Source of the DNA: Armatimonadota bacterium
GTDB lineage: Bacteria; Armatimonadota; Fimbriimonadia; Fimbriimonadales; Fimbriimonadaceae
Reading direction: 5' to 3'
NCBI GenBank assembly: GCA_018268395.1
Contig: JAFDWQ010000001.1
Coordinates: 958,644-1,022,643, forward strand
DNA length: 64,000 nucleotides
In this document: one piece after another, positions 50,510 through 59,149 of the stretch
Numbering within the stretch: position 1 is the first letter of the stretch
Layout of the letters: every line of letters begins with the position of its first letter
Notes under the pieces: generated by a model
Seen by the model: only the letters and a program-made list of their open reading frames with translations
Database searches by the model: none
Told to the model about the DNA's origin: nothing
Translations under genes and position numbers: made by a program

Positions 50510-50615
50510 CCGTCGGTCTCCGTCAGGTTCATTTTCGGTTCCAAGGAGGAGAGAACTTAGCTCTGTCCTGCCAGGTGGCGAACGTCGGTCGAGACTCTGG
50601 TATAAGGGCTGGGCA

Positions 50616-52328
50616 GTGGCCGAAGGCGAATTTGACCGCGATCCCAGCTCGCTCGGCGACCTTTTTAAGCTTCAGTGCGGGCGGTTGGCCGAGCGGCCGC
50701 TCTTCCTCGTCCCCGACCGTCGGGGCGTCCAGACGCTCACTTATCGGGAAGCCTTCGACGAGGTCTACCGTTACGCGAGGGCGATCCACCGCTTCGGGCT
50801 CAAACCCGGCGAACGAGCCGTCATCGCCAGCGAAACGTGCCTCGAGTGGGCCCTGGTCGATTGGGCGTGCCAGACCCTTGGCATCGTCCTCGTTCCGGTC
50901 TATCCGACGTTGCCACCGGATCAAGCCCAGTACATCGCGTCGGACTGTGGCGCGAAGCTCGTCTTCGCCCAAGACGTCCGGCAATCGGAGAAGTTCGAAG
51001 GCGTCACGACGGTCACGATGGGCCGGGAGCTCCTCTCGACCGAAGCCGAGCTCGGCGTGGACGAATGGAACGCCCTCACGGCATCGGTGAAACCGGACGA
51101 CACCGCCACGGTCATCTACACGAGCGGCACCACGGGACAGCCGAAGGGCGCGGTTCTGACGCACCGCGGGTTCTTGGACCTCTGCGCCGCGATCAAAGGG
51201 CCTTACGGCATCGGTGAAGGCGACCTGTTCCTCAGTTTCCTACCGCTCTCCCACGTGTTCGAACGGTTCGCGGGGCACGTCCTGCCCGTCGGCGTCGGCG
51301 CGGCCGTCGCCCACGCGGGATCGGTCGTCACGCTGGCGGCGGACATGCTGCAAGTCCGACCGACGATCATGTGCGCGGTGCCCCGGTTCTTCGAAAACCT
51401 GAGGCACAGGGTGATCGAAAACGCCCATAAGGAGGAAGGCTTGAAGAGGAAGGTCTTCGACCTGGCCATGGACCAGGCCGCCAAGAAGGCGAGGAACCGG
51501 CCGTGCCCCTGGTTCTGGCTGACAGACGCGTTGGTCGGCAAGAAGATCCGTGAGCGGACCGGTGGGCGGCTCCGGTTCTTCGTCAGCGGCGGAGCGGCCC
51601 TTCCGGCCCCCGTTGCCGATTTCTTCGTCGGGTTCGGCCTTCCGATCCTTCAGGGCTACGGCCTGACCGAGACGACTGCGGCGACGTGCCTGAACCTTCC
51701 CAGCGACAACCGTCCCTGGACGGTCGGGCCACCGATTCCCGGCGTCGAAGTGAAACTGGCCGACGACGGGGAGATCCTCATCCGAGGGACGGCGGTCATG
51801 ACCGGTTACTGGGGCCTTGAGGAGGCCACCCGGGAAGCCATCGATCCCGAAGGCTGGTTCCATTCGGGGGACATCGGGGAGTTCGAGGACGGCAAGCTCA
51901 AAATCACGGACAGAAAGAAGGACATTCTCGTTCTGGCGAACGGTAAGAACATCGCGCCCCAGAAGCTCGAGGCCCTCTTGGCCGAACTGCCCCTCGTCGG
52001 CGAAGCAGTCCTTTTCGGAGACGGGATGGACCACGTTTCGGCCATGCTCGTACCGGACTTCGACAAAGTCGCCCATTGGGCCAAGGAGAACGGTCATCCT
52101 GAAATGGATCCCGAAGCGTCCGTGGCCTTCGAACCTCTAAAAGAGCACTTCAAGTCTGAAGTCCAGAAGCTGAACAAGACGCTCGCAGACTTCGAGAAGG
52201 TCAAGCGCCACGTGCTCGTCCCGGCGGTCTTCTCCGTCGAGTCCGGCGAACTGACGCCTTCGCTCAAGGTCAAGAGACGCTTTGTTAAAGAAAAGTACAA
52301 GTCTTACGTAGAAGACTTATTGAAATAA
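50616..52328 (+). CDS. fadD: Long-chain fatty acid-CoA ligase (AMP-binding)
   Basis: 570 residues from a GTG. It activates fatty acids to acyl-CoA. The AMP-binding P-loop is IYTSGTTGQPKGAVLTH. FFVSGGAALPAPVADFFVGF, ILQGYGLTETTAATCL, GWFHSGDIGEF and the late TDRKKDILVLANGKNIAPQK fit the long-chain ligase subgroup. The membrane-linked cytoplasmic enzyme is a single gene here. Its 3' end overlaps the next, convergent gene by 12 bp. Confidence 0.94.
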   Translation: MAEGEFDRDPSSLGDLFKLQCGRLAERPLFLVPDRRGVQTLTYREAFDEVYRYARAIHRFGLKPGERAVIASETCLEWALVDWACQTLGIVLVPVYPTLPPDQAQYIASDCGAKLVFAQDVRQSEKFEGVTTVTMGRELLSTEAELGVDEWNALTASVKPDDTATVIYTSGTTGQPKGAVLTHRGFLDLCAAIKGPYGIGEGDLFLSFLPLSHVFERFAGHVLPVGVGAAVAHAGSVVTLAADMLQVRPTIMCAVPRFFENLRHRVIENAHKEEGLKRKVFDLAMDQAAKKARNRPCPWFWLTDALVGKKIRERTGGRLRFFVSGGAALPAPVADFFVGFGLPILQGYGLTETTAATCLNLPSDNRPWTVGPPIPGVEVKLADDGEILIRGTAVMTGYWGLEEATREAIDPEGWFHSGDIGEFEDGKLKITDRKKDILVLANGKNIAPQKLEALLAELPLVGEAVLFGDGMDHVSAMLVPDFDKVAHWAKENGHPEMDPEASVAFEPLKEHFKSEVQKLNKTLADFEKVKRHVLVPAVFSVESGELTPSLKVKRRFVKEKYKSYVEDLLK

Positions 52329-53213
52329 CCGATTCTCGACGGTTCCGTCCTGTCCCAGTTCCTTTTCGGCTTGAGCGACGGCCCGTAGTTCGCCCAGGAC
52401 CACGTCGATCGATTCGACGGACCGGGACCCCATCGCAGGGAGACCGGTCAACGCGAATTCGGCGCTCTTCGTTTCGATCTCGTCGGCGAGCGATTGGAGC
52501 CGCTCGGAGACGGTGCGGACGGACGGCAGGACTGCGGCGAGCTGACCGCTTTGGTGTGCGTAGGCCGTCCAGTCGGACGAGGCCATGCGTTTGAGTCCTT
52601 GAAGGGCGTCGCCGATGTCAAGGTCGACAAAGTCCTCGACGATGCTTTTGATCTCCGACTCCTTGTCCTGTCGAGGCGGGCCGACGCAGCCCTTGCACAG
52701 CAGCATCAGTTCGCCCATGGCCGTGTCCGCCGCCCGCTCTGCCTGCCTTTTCAAGGCGGACCAGTATGCGGGCACGTCAGGCCCGGACCACTGGGCTCCT
52801 CCGAGCGACGATCGGATCCGGGCCCAGTGGTACGCCGACGCCTCCAGATATTGGAGCGCGACCGGATCCACCCACCGGTGGAGTTTCCGCTGTTCGGACA
52901 ATTGTCGCAGTTGACCGGCGAAGCGGCTGACCTCGAGCCTGAGTCGGGCCTCCGGATCGTTCTGCAGGCGCCTTTGCCGGACCAACGCCGTCCCGAGGGA
53001 AAGAGAGACGCCGACGAACGCTCCGCACCCGACGAGCGCGGCCAGCCACGCTCCTGCCGCCGCCAACGAAGCGAAGAGCACCATGGCCCCCATCGCCGAG
53101 ACCCCGTAGACGACAGGCGGCACCGACTGGACCACCTCGCGGGTCGCCGATTCCAGCGTCGCGTCGACATAGTCGCGCAGATAGGGGAACCTCTTGTTGC
53201 GTGTCCCGGACAT
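52317..53213 (-). CDS. Membrane protein with two helices and long coiled region, unknown
   Basis: 298 residues from the ATG at 53213. Two adjacent membrane helices (VVYGVSAMGAMVLFASLAAA and WLAALVGCGAFVGVSLSLGT, about 34-75) are followed by a 220-residue soluble helical region. That region includes CKGCVGPPRQDKESEIKS, a Cys pair of possible note, and ends in a coiled segment. The topology (two helices, then helical cytoplasmic domain) resembles 5-bromo-4-chloroindolyl phosphate hydrolysis-type or TelA-neighbour proteins, but no motif proves it. It diverges from tatD. Confidence 0.6.
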   Translation of the reverse strand: MSGTRNKRFPYLRDYVDATLESATREVVQSVPPVVYGVSAMGAMVLFASLAAAGAWLAALVGCGAFVGVSLSLGTALVRQRRLQNDPEARLRLEVSRFAGQLRQLSEQRKLHRWVDPVALQYLEASAYHWARIRSSLGGAQWSGPDVPAYWSALKRQAERAADTAMGELMLLCKGCVGPPRQDKESEIKSIVEDFVDLDIGDALQGLKRMASSDWTAYAHQSGQLAAVLPSVRTVSERLQSLADEIETKSAEFALTGLPAMGSRSVESIDVVLGELRAVAQAEKELGQDGTVENRLFQ

Positions 53214-53279
53214 GCTCGCTTCCTCCAAGCATACGCCCGGACCCCGGATCGGGTTCGTCGACGCGGGTACACAGGGGCC

Positions 53280-54041
53280 ATGCGGCTGACCGACACCCAC
53301 TGCCACTTGAACGACGGCCGCGCGTTTCCCGTCCCCGAAGCGACCGTCGCAGAAGCGGCCGAAAGCGGGGTCTGGCGGCTCGTCGTCGTGGGCGTCGATT
53401 CCGAGTCGAGCCGAAGGGCCGTCGAGATCGCAGAGGGGTGTGACCAGGTCTACGCGGTCGTCGGCTGGCACCCCAATTACACGTCGGACTACCGGGAGGG
53501 GAGCCTGAAGGAGGTCCGGGAGCTACTGGACCACCCAAAGTGCGTCGCCCTCGGCGAGATCGGCCTGGACTTCTATCGCGACCACGCCTCACGGGACGAC
53601 CAGCACAGGGCGTTGCGGGAGCAACTCGACCTGGCCGAGGACAAGGGCGTTCCCGTCGTTTTCCATTGCCGGGACGCCTACCCCGAGCTGCTCAGCGTTC
53701 TTGAGGGCCGCAAGGGCCTTCCCTACCTCTTCCACTGTTTCGCCGGATCGGACGACGATGCCGCGAGGGCGTCGGGTCTGGGCTCCTGGTTCGGAGTCGA
53801 CGGACCGCTGACGTATGCGTCGGCCGGTCCGCTCAGGGAGGTCGTCGCCCGTCTGCCAAAGGACAAAATCGTGCTGGAGACGGACAGCCCCTATATGACG
53901 CCCGTACCCTACCGTGGCCAAAGAAACCGCCCGTCCTTCCTGCCGTACGTCAACGCGGCGTTGGCAGAGTGCTGGGGCGTGACGGTCGAAGAATGTGCGG
54001 CGCAGACCGAGGCCAACGCCGAGGCGTTCTTCGGTTTTTGA
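53280..54041 (+). CDS. tatD: TatD-family metal-dependent hydrolase (DNase)
   Basis: 253 residues. Metal ligands follow the family order: TDTHCHLND, GEIGLDFYRD, VVFHCRDAY, YLFHCFAGS and ETDSPYMTP. TatD proteins are 3'-5' DNases involved in repair, with related D-aminoacyl-tRNA or quality-control roles claimed. The ATG at 53280 begins at the first metal motif. The gene diverges from 52317-53213 across 66 bp, and its stop is 11 bp from the DUF58 gene stop. Confidence 0.94.
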   Translation: MRLTDTHCHLNDGRAFPVPEATVAEAAESGVWRLVVVGVDSESSRRAVEIAEGCDQVYAVVGWHPNYTSDYREGSLKEVRELLDHPKCVALGEIGLDFYRDHASRDDQHRALREQLDLAEDKGVPVVFHCRDAYPELLSVLEGRKGLPYLFHCFAGSDDDAARASGLGSWFGVDGPLTYASAGPLREVVARLPKDKIVLETDSPYMTPVPYRGQRNRPSFLPYVNAALAECWGVTVEECAAQTEANAEAFFGF

Positions 54042-54052
54042 CCGGGCAGAGG

Positions 54053-55369
54053 CTAGAGCGCGGCCCTTTCCTTGATGTCGAAATAGGCGCTGACGAGAGC
54101 GGCGGACAAGTCTTGCGGTTCGGCTTCGATGTTGGACAGCCCGGCTCCGGCCAACCGGACGGCGGCTTGGTCACGGTCCGATTGGTACCAGGTGGCCGCG
54201 GCCCTCGAGAACAGCGACCGTTCGGTGTCGACGGGCTGTGACAAAAGAGTGGACAGGCGCGGGTCTTTGACCCGGACGACGATGACGAGGTGCTGTCGCC
54301 GCATCGGACCGAGGGCGTCGGCCAGTTCGTCGGCTTGGTCGTCGTTCTCCGCATCCGTAAATATGACGACCAAGGAACGGCGCTTCCACTTCGAGGACAG
54401 ATAGGTGAACGCCTTCGCGTAGTGCGGCTGGACAGGTTCGGCGACGACGTCGTGCGCGGCCTTCAAGACGGCCGCCACCTGTGCTTTGCCCCGTTTCGGC
54501 GCCACATAAGCCCGGACCGCGTCGTTGAAGGCGAAGAGGCCGACCAAGTCGCCCGAGCGTTCGGCCGCATGGAACAACATCAGTGCCGCGTCGAGGGCGT
54601 GATCGATCTTGCTGACGCCTTCGATCTCTCCGAGCATGTGCCTCCCGAGGTCCAGGCACACGATCACGGACTGGTTCCGCTCTTGTTCGAAGTTCTTGAC
54701 GACGAGACGTCCCCGTCTGGCCGTCGACTTCCAGTCGACGAAGCGGAAGTCGTCGTCGTTGTAATCGCGGAGGCTCTCGAACTCGGTGCCCAGACCGCGG
54801 ATCCGTGACTTCCGGACACCGACCTGCGAGAGCCGCCCCTTTTGCTTAAGAAGGTCGAAGTCGCGCACCTTACGGACGTTCGGGTAGACGCGGACCGGCA
54901 TCGGATTGTCGATCTGCTGCTGGACCCATGCCAGTCCAAGAGGCGCCTTGAAACGGACGAACGTCGACCGGAACTCGTCGGAACCGCGCTCTCGAGGGAT
55001 CACGGTGTAGGCGGTCGACTCCGGACGTCTCGGCGTCAGTCGAAGCCTTGTTTCGTTACCCTCGGCCTCGCAGTTCAGAGGCGCTTCGTCCCTAAGCTCG
55101 ACGTCGAGCGTGACCGGTGCCCCGGACTCGACTTCGAGCGTCACCCGGTTCGGAGTACGGACCGACAAAACGGAGTCGTAGACGCGTCGGACAGAGACCG
55201 CGGGCCAACGGGCGGCCAACAATCCTGTCAAAGCGAACAGCGCCAAGACGGTCATGTCGTACGGCCAAACGATGCGTTCTAACCCCGGTACGAACGCCCC
55301 GCCGACCGGAAAGAGCAGACCGGCCGCCAGAAGGATCCACACCCGCTTCGTCGGGGAGACGCGCGACAT
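54053..55369 (-). CDS. DUF58 domain protein with N-terminal membrane helices and VWA fold
   Basis: 438 residues. Two N-terminal membrane helices (WILLAAGLLFPVGGAFV and YDMTVLALFALTGLLAA) precede a beta domain. The DUF58 signature follows: RDYNDDDFRFVDWKSTARRG, then VIVCLDLGRHM, a VWA-type segment. Relatives are chaperone-like partners of MoxR ATPases in envelope biogenesis, but no MoxR gene is nearby. It diverges from the RDD gene with only 21 bp between the starts, so their promoters overlap. Confidence 0.9.
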   Translation of the reverse strand: MSRVSPTKRVWILLAAGLLFPVGGAFVPGLERIVWPYDMTVLALFALTGLLAARWPAVSVRRVYDSVLSVRTPNRVTLEVESGAPVTLDVELRDEAPLNCEAEGNETRLRLTPRRPESTAYTVIPRERGSDEFRSTFVRFKAPLGLAWVQQQIDNPMPVRVYPNVRKVRDFDLLKQKGRLSQVGVRKSRIRGLGTEFESLRDYNDDDFRFVDWKSTARRGRLVVKNFEQERNQSVIVCLDLGRHMLGEIEGVSKIDHALDAALMLFHAAERSGDLVGLFAFNDAVRAYVAPKRGKAQVAAVLKAAHDVVAEPVQPHYAKAFTYLSSKWKRRSLVVIFTDAENDDQADELADALGPMRRQHLVIVVRVKDPRLSTLLSQPVDTERSLFSRAAATWYQSDRDQAAVRLAGAGLSNIEAEPQDLSAALVSAYFDIKERAAL

Positions 55370-55390
55370 GTGGACTGGTAGGATACTAGA

Positions 55391-56137
55391 GTGAACGACC
55401 GGTTCCTTGTCCTCACTCCGGAAAAGGTCGTGCTGGACTACCGCATCTGCGGGATCGGAAGCCGGATCGCCGCACACGTCTTGGACCTAGCGTTGGCCGT
55501 CGCGGTTTCCGCCGTACCGATCTATGCCTTCGCGTTTCTGGAACCGGTCTTGGGCAAGGCCGCGGCGGACATGGCGGGCGCGTTGGCCGGATCGTTGGCC
55601 TTTCTCGGCTATTTCGTCGTCTGCGAGGGCTTGTTCAGGGGACAGACGGTCGGCAAGATGAGCGCCCGTATGCGCGTCGTCATGGCCGATGGGACGCCCG
55701 TCACGTTCTTGGCCGCCTTCTACCGGAACGTGCTCCGGCCCGCGGACATGCTGCCGATCGCTTACTTGATCGGGTTCGTCTGCATGTTCACGAACCCGAG
55801 GTCTCAGCGCCTTGGCGACCTGGCGGCGGGGACGATCGTCGTCGCGGAACGCCCCCGAAAGCTCGGTTTCACACCTGCGCCGCACCATGTCGGGATCCAT
55901 CGCTTCGAGGACTCGGTCGGCGCGCTGAGGAAGATGACGATCGAGGAGTACCAGGTCCTCAAGAACCTCTGCGACCGGTTTCCGGAACTTCCCGCGACGA
56001 CTCAAGAGTGGAGCGTCCGGACGATCTGGAAGCCGTTCGCCGAACGCCACGGTATCGAGCCCGTCGAGAACGTCCATCCGGTCTACCAGATGGAAGCCAC
56101 GGTCATGAAGTTCGGCCGGATGCACAACCTCATTTAA
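55391..56137 (+). CDS. RDD-family membrane protein
   Basis: 248 residues from a GTG. The RDD domain has GIGSRIAAHVLDLALAVAVS, then QTVGKMSARMRVVMADGTPV, LRPADMLPIAYLIGFVCMF and SQRLGDLAAGTIVVAERP. It contains three to four membrane helices. The last 100 residues are a soluble tail unlike most RDD proteins. RDD proteins often stand with DUF58, MoxR or stage II sporulation-type membrane proteins, as here with the divergent DUF58 gene. Function is unknown. Confidence 0.9.
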   Translation: MNDRFLVLTPEKVVLDYRICGIGSRIAAHVLDLALAVAVSAVPIYAFAFLEPVLGKAAADMAGALAGSLAFLGYFVVCEGLFRGQTVGKMSARMRVVMADGTPVTFLAAFYRNVLRPADMLPIAYLIGFVCMFTNPRSQRLGDLAAGTIVVAERPRKLGFTPAPHHVGIHRFEDSVGALRKMTIEEYQVLKNLCDRFPELPATTQEWSVRTIWKPFAERHGIEPVENVHPVYQMEATVMKFGRMHNLI

Positions 56138-56297
56138 AAGGTCTGGAAAAGCTGTGGGGGCCGATTTTCAGTTTGGGGCCGTGGACAACACGGGTCGTTT
56201 TCCCCCAGGTTGTCCGGCCGATCCGACCCGCTTCGCCCAAGTTCAAGACCGGTCCGGTTTCCACCAGATACCTCTCGTAACAAATACAATCATCTTC

Positions 56298-57434
56298 ATG
56301 ACCAATGAAGGGTTTCAGAAAGAGAGCAGGTGGGAAAACCCCGCCCGATACTCTCTGGCTGAGATCCGCCTGACGGACTTTCGGAACTACGGTCCGTCAC
56401 ATTTGGAGTTCGATCCGGGCCTGAACCTCATCGCCGGAGCCAACGCTCAGGGGAAGACGAACCTCCTCGAAGCGGTGTCCCTCGTTTCGACTGGGCGGCT
56501 CTTGCGGGGCGGAAGGGACGCGCATGCCGTCCGCCACGGGTGCGAAACCGCGACGGTCGAAGGCACCTTAGGCGGATCGGGGACGACGGTCACGGTCGAA
56601 CTCAAGAAAGCCGGTCGAAAGCGGGTGGCCCTGAACGGGGCGTCGCTCCCCCGAGCGTCCGACCTCCTCGGCCGTTTGCCGAGCGTCTCGTTCTCGGCTG
56701 CCGACTTGGCCGTCGTGACAGGGGAACCGGCCGACCGCAGACAGTTCCTGGATTGGGAGCTCGCTCAACTGTATCCCGCGTACCTGCAAGCCCTGGCCGT
56801 CTACAAGCGGGCGCTCGAGCAGCGGAACGTGTTGTTGCGACAAGCTCAAGAGCGGGCGGTCCCCGACGAGCTCTTCGAAGCCTGGGAAGAGCGTATGGGG
56901 CCGTCAGGCGCCACACTGAGGGCCTTCCGGACGGAATGGGTGGAATCCCTCGGGCGCTGGGCGAAAGAAGCCCATGCGGTCATGGGAGGCGGTGAAGACC
57001 TCGTCCTCGAGTACGTCCCCAAAGAGGACGCGTCGGATGCGGACGCGATGTTGGACGCCCTGGCCGCTTCGAGGCGGGCGGACGTCCAGCGGGGTTCGAC
57101 CACGGTCGGCCCGCACCGGGACGACGTCGCCGTGACGGTCGGAGGCACCGAGGCCCGCCTGTTCGGCAGCCAAGGCCAACAAAGGACGGCCGTCATCGCG
57201 GTCAAGCTCGCCGTCCTCACGTGCGCCGAAGAGACGTTCGGTCAGACGCCCGTCCTCCTGCTTGACGACGTCTTCAGCGACCTCGACGAGACGCGGCGCG
57301 CCCGGCTTATCGGCTTGACGCTCGACCGGGGTGGGCAGGTCTTCCTGACGTGCACCGAGGTGGCACAGGCGGGTGTGCTCGCCGACCGGGCGACGGCGTT
57401 CCGGGTAGAGTCCGGCGAGGTGCGACCCCAGTGA
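56298..57434 (+). CDS. recF: DNA replication and repair protein RecF
   Basis: 378 residues. It helps load RecA on gapped DNA. Walker A is GANAQGKTN (47-55). The signature is GSQGQQRTAVIAVKLA, and Walker B is LLLDDVFSDLDETRRARLI. LAEIRLTDFRNYGPSHLEF is the typical N-terminus, here after an unusual 18-residue extension; a start nearer residue 20 is possible but no ribosome binding site decides it. Upstream, 56138-56297 is a 160-bp gap with no gene. The DUF721 gene overlaps its stop. Confidence 0.94.
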   Translation: MTNEGFQKESRWENPARYSLAEIRLTDFRNYGPSHLEFDPGLNLIAGANAQGKTNLLEAVSLVSTGRLLRGGRDAHAVRHGCETATVEGTLGGSGTTVTVELKKAGRKRVALNGASLPRASDLLGRLPSVSFSAADLAVVTGEPADRRQFLDWELAQLYPAYLQALAVYKRALEQRNVLLRQAQERAVPDELFEAWEERMGPSGATLRAFRTEWVESLGRWAKEAHAVMGGGEDLVLEYVPKEDASDADAMLDALAASRRADVQRGSTTVGPHRDDVAVTVGGTEARLFGSQGQQRTAVIAVKLAVLTCAEETFGQTPVLLLDDVFSDLDETRRARLIGLTLDRGGQVFLTCTEVAQAGVLADRATAFRVESGEVRPQ

Positions 57435-57739
57435 AGAGGCTCTCCGACATCCTTCCCTCGGCCGTCGAGCAGAAGGACGTCCTCCGAGCGGCCCGCGCCC
57501 AATCCGTGTTCGTCCGATGGAAGGAGGCGGTCGGAGACGTCCTCGCCCAGAAAACCGTGCCGGACCGCTACGACCACGGGATCCTCTGGGTCAGTGCGGA
57601 CAGCGCGACATGGGCACAGGAGCTTCGGATGCGTGAAGAGACCGTCCTCGAGAGGTTAAACGAACTGGCCGCGGAACCGGGCCTGTTCCGTCAGGTCAAG
57701 GTCTCCTTGAGGCCCCGGTTCCGCGACCTCATGGGGTGA
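57431..57739 (+). CDS. DUF721 (DciA-like) protein
   Basis: 102 residues from a GTG in the recF stop. VFVRWKEAVGDVLAQKTVPD and DHGILWVSADSATWAQELRM are the DUF721 core, and it ends LRPRFRDLM. In bacteria without DnaC or DnaI, DciA (DUF721) loads the replicative helicase DnaB. Its fixed place after recF fits that role. This short form lacks the variable N-terminal domain. Confidence 0.88.
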   Translation: MKRLSDILPSAVEQKDVLRAARAQSVFVRWKEAVGDVLAQKTVPDRYDHGILWVSADSATWAQELRMREETVLERLNELAAEPGLFRQVKVSLRPRFRDLMG

Positions 57740-57742
57740 TCC

Positions 57743-59149
57743 GTGCGTGAGGAACTCGTCCGGCGCCCCCTCGTCATCGCCTTCCTTGGGCTGTGCGCCG
57801 GCCTGTCCTCTGGCTTTTCGGCTTGGAACGCGGCATGGGCGCTCCTGCTCGTGCCGTTGCTCTGGCGGCGTTGGGGACTGGCCGTCCTCGCAGGAGCGGT
57901 CGCTCTCGGCCTGATCCTCAAGCCGGAGCCCCGGACACCCGTCATCGTGAAAGGTGCGGTCTACCAGGGCACGGTGACGGTCGTCGACGTCCCGACGACG
58001 GGAAGGGGGCGGACGACGGCGATCGTGTCGGGCCGAGACCGACCCTACCGGCTTTATCTACCCCCTGACTCTCCGGCGAACCTTGGCGACGTCCTTGCGC
58101 TGCGGGCCCTCGTCGTACCCTTGCCCAAGAAAGCCGTCCGACACCACCTCGAAGTCGCGGCTCTGGCACCTGAGGGGCGGATCGTGGACGTGTCGCGCGG
58201 TTCCCCGGTGTGGAGGTGGGCGGTCGGGTTCCGCCGTTCGTTCTTGGACCATGTGGAGAGGCACGTCGATCCGGCAGCCGTCGGGATGGTCGAAGCCCTG
58301 TGCATGAACGTCACGGACGACATCGGCTCGGGGACGTACGAGGACCTCAGGCGGACGGGGACGATCCATGTCGTCTCCGCTTCTGGCTTGCACGTCACCG
58401 TCCTGTGCGTGGCTCTGGCCTGGCTCTTGATGGCGCTACCGCTACCCAAGTGGGTGCAGAACGTCTTGCTCGTCTCCGGGCTTTTCCTGTTCGCTGCCGC
58501 AGCCGGCTTTCATCCTCCGATGCTGAGATCCGTACTCATGGTGCTCGTCGCGACGTCCGCTTATGTCGTGCGTCGGGAAGCGGACGCGTTCTCAGCCTTG
58601 GCCCTTGCCGGAACGGCAGACTTGCTCTGGAGGCCGGCGGACGTCGCCGACCTCGGGTTCCAATTGTCCTTCCTGGCGGTCGGCGCCTTGATCGCCTTCG
58701 GCGGGCCGGCGCCGGACACGGAGACCCCCCGATTGGCGTCCAGGATCGGACAGTGGGGTTGTGCCCTAGCCAGGGCTTCGCTCGTGGCGACACTGGCGAG
58801 CCTGCCGTTGCTCGCGTCGACGTTCGGCGAAGTCTCGGTCGTAGGGACCGTTGCTAACCTTTTGGTGATCCCGGTCCTGCCCCTTGTCGTCGTCGGAGCG
58901 ATCGCATCTTGGGCCGTGTCCTGGTGGTCGTTGCCCGTTTCGGTCGGCGTGCTCAAACTCGTCGTCGAACCGACTACAGGCTGGATCTCTGCGACCGTCG
59001 AGTCGGTCGCCAGGTGGCCCTTCGCGTCCCTACCCGTGCCACCTGTTCCCACCTTTTGGTTGGTGCCTCTTTACGCCGCTCTCGCCTGCCTCTACGAACC
59101 TCGGAGGCAGGCGGTCCCGGACTCGCGAGGAAACGTCACTCCGACATGA
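57743..59149 (+). CDS. comEC: ComEC/Rec2-family DNA-uptake channel, short form
   Basis: 468 residues from a GTG, 3 bp after DUF721. It has an N-terminal OB-fold-like part (about 60-150). The competence-domain channel follows, with MVEALCMNVTDDIGSGTYED, TGTIHVVSASGLHVTVLCVA, and FHPPMLRSVLMVLVATSAYV. About nine membrane helices are present. The C-terminal metallo-beta-lactamase-like domain of full ComEC is absent. The protein should form the inner-membrane channel for transforming DNA. It overlaps valS by 14 bp, tail to tail. Confidence 0.9.
   Translation: MREELVRRPLVIAFLGLCAGLSSGFSAWNAAWALLLVPLLWRRWGLAVLAGAVALGLILKPEPRTPVIVKGAVYQGTVTVVDVPTTGRGRTTAIVSGRDRPYRLYLPPDSPANLGDVLALRALVVPLPKKAVRHHLEVAALAPEGRIVDVSRGSPVWRWAVGFRRSFLDHVERHVDPAAVGMVEALCMNVTDDIGSGTYEDLRRTGTIHVVSASGLHVTVLCVALAWLLMALPLPKWVQNVLLVSGLFLFAAAAGFHPPMLRSVLMVLVATSAYVVRREADAFSALALAGTADLLWRPADVADLGFQLSFLAVGALIAFGGPAPDTETPRLASRIGQWGCALARASLVATLASLPLLASTFGEVSVVGTVANLLVIPVLPLVVVGAIASWAVSWWSLPVSVGVLKLVVEPTTGWISATVESVARWPFASLPVPPVPTFWLVPLYAALACLYEPRRQAVPDSRGNVTPT

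Noticed and set aside
56138-56297. Replication origin next to recF
   Set aside because: Only one weak DnaA-box-like site (CGTGGACAA, two mismatches) and no dnaA or dnaN. The GGACAAC/GTTGTCC pair is noted but not enough.
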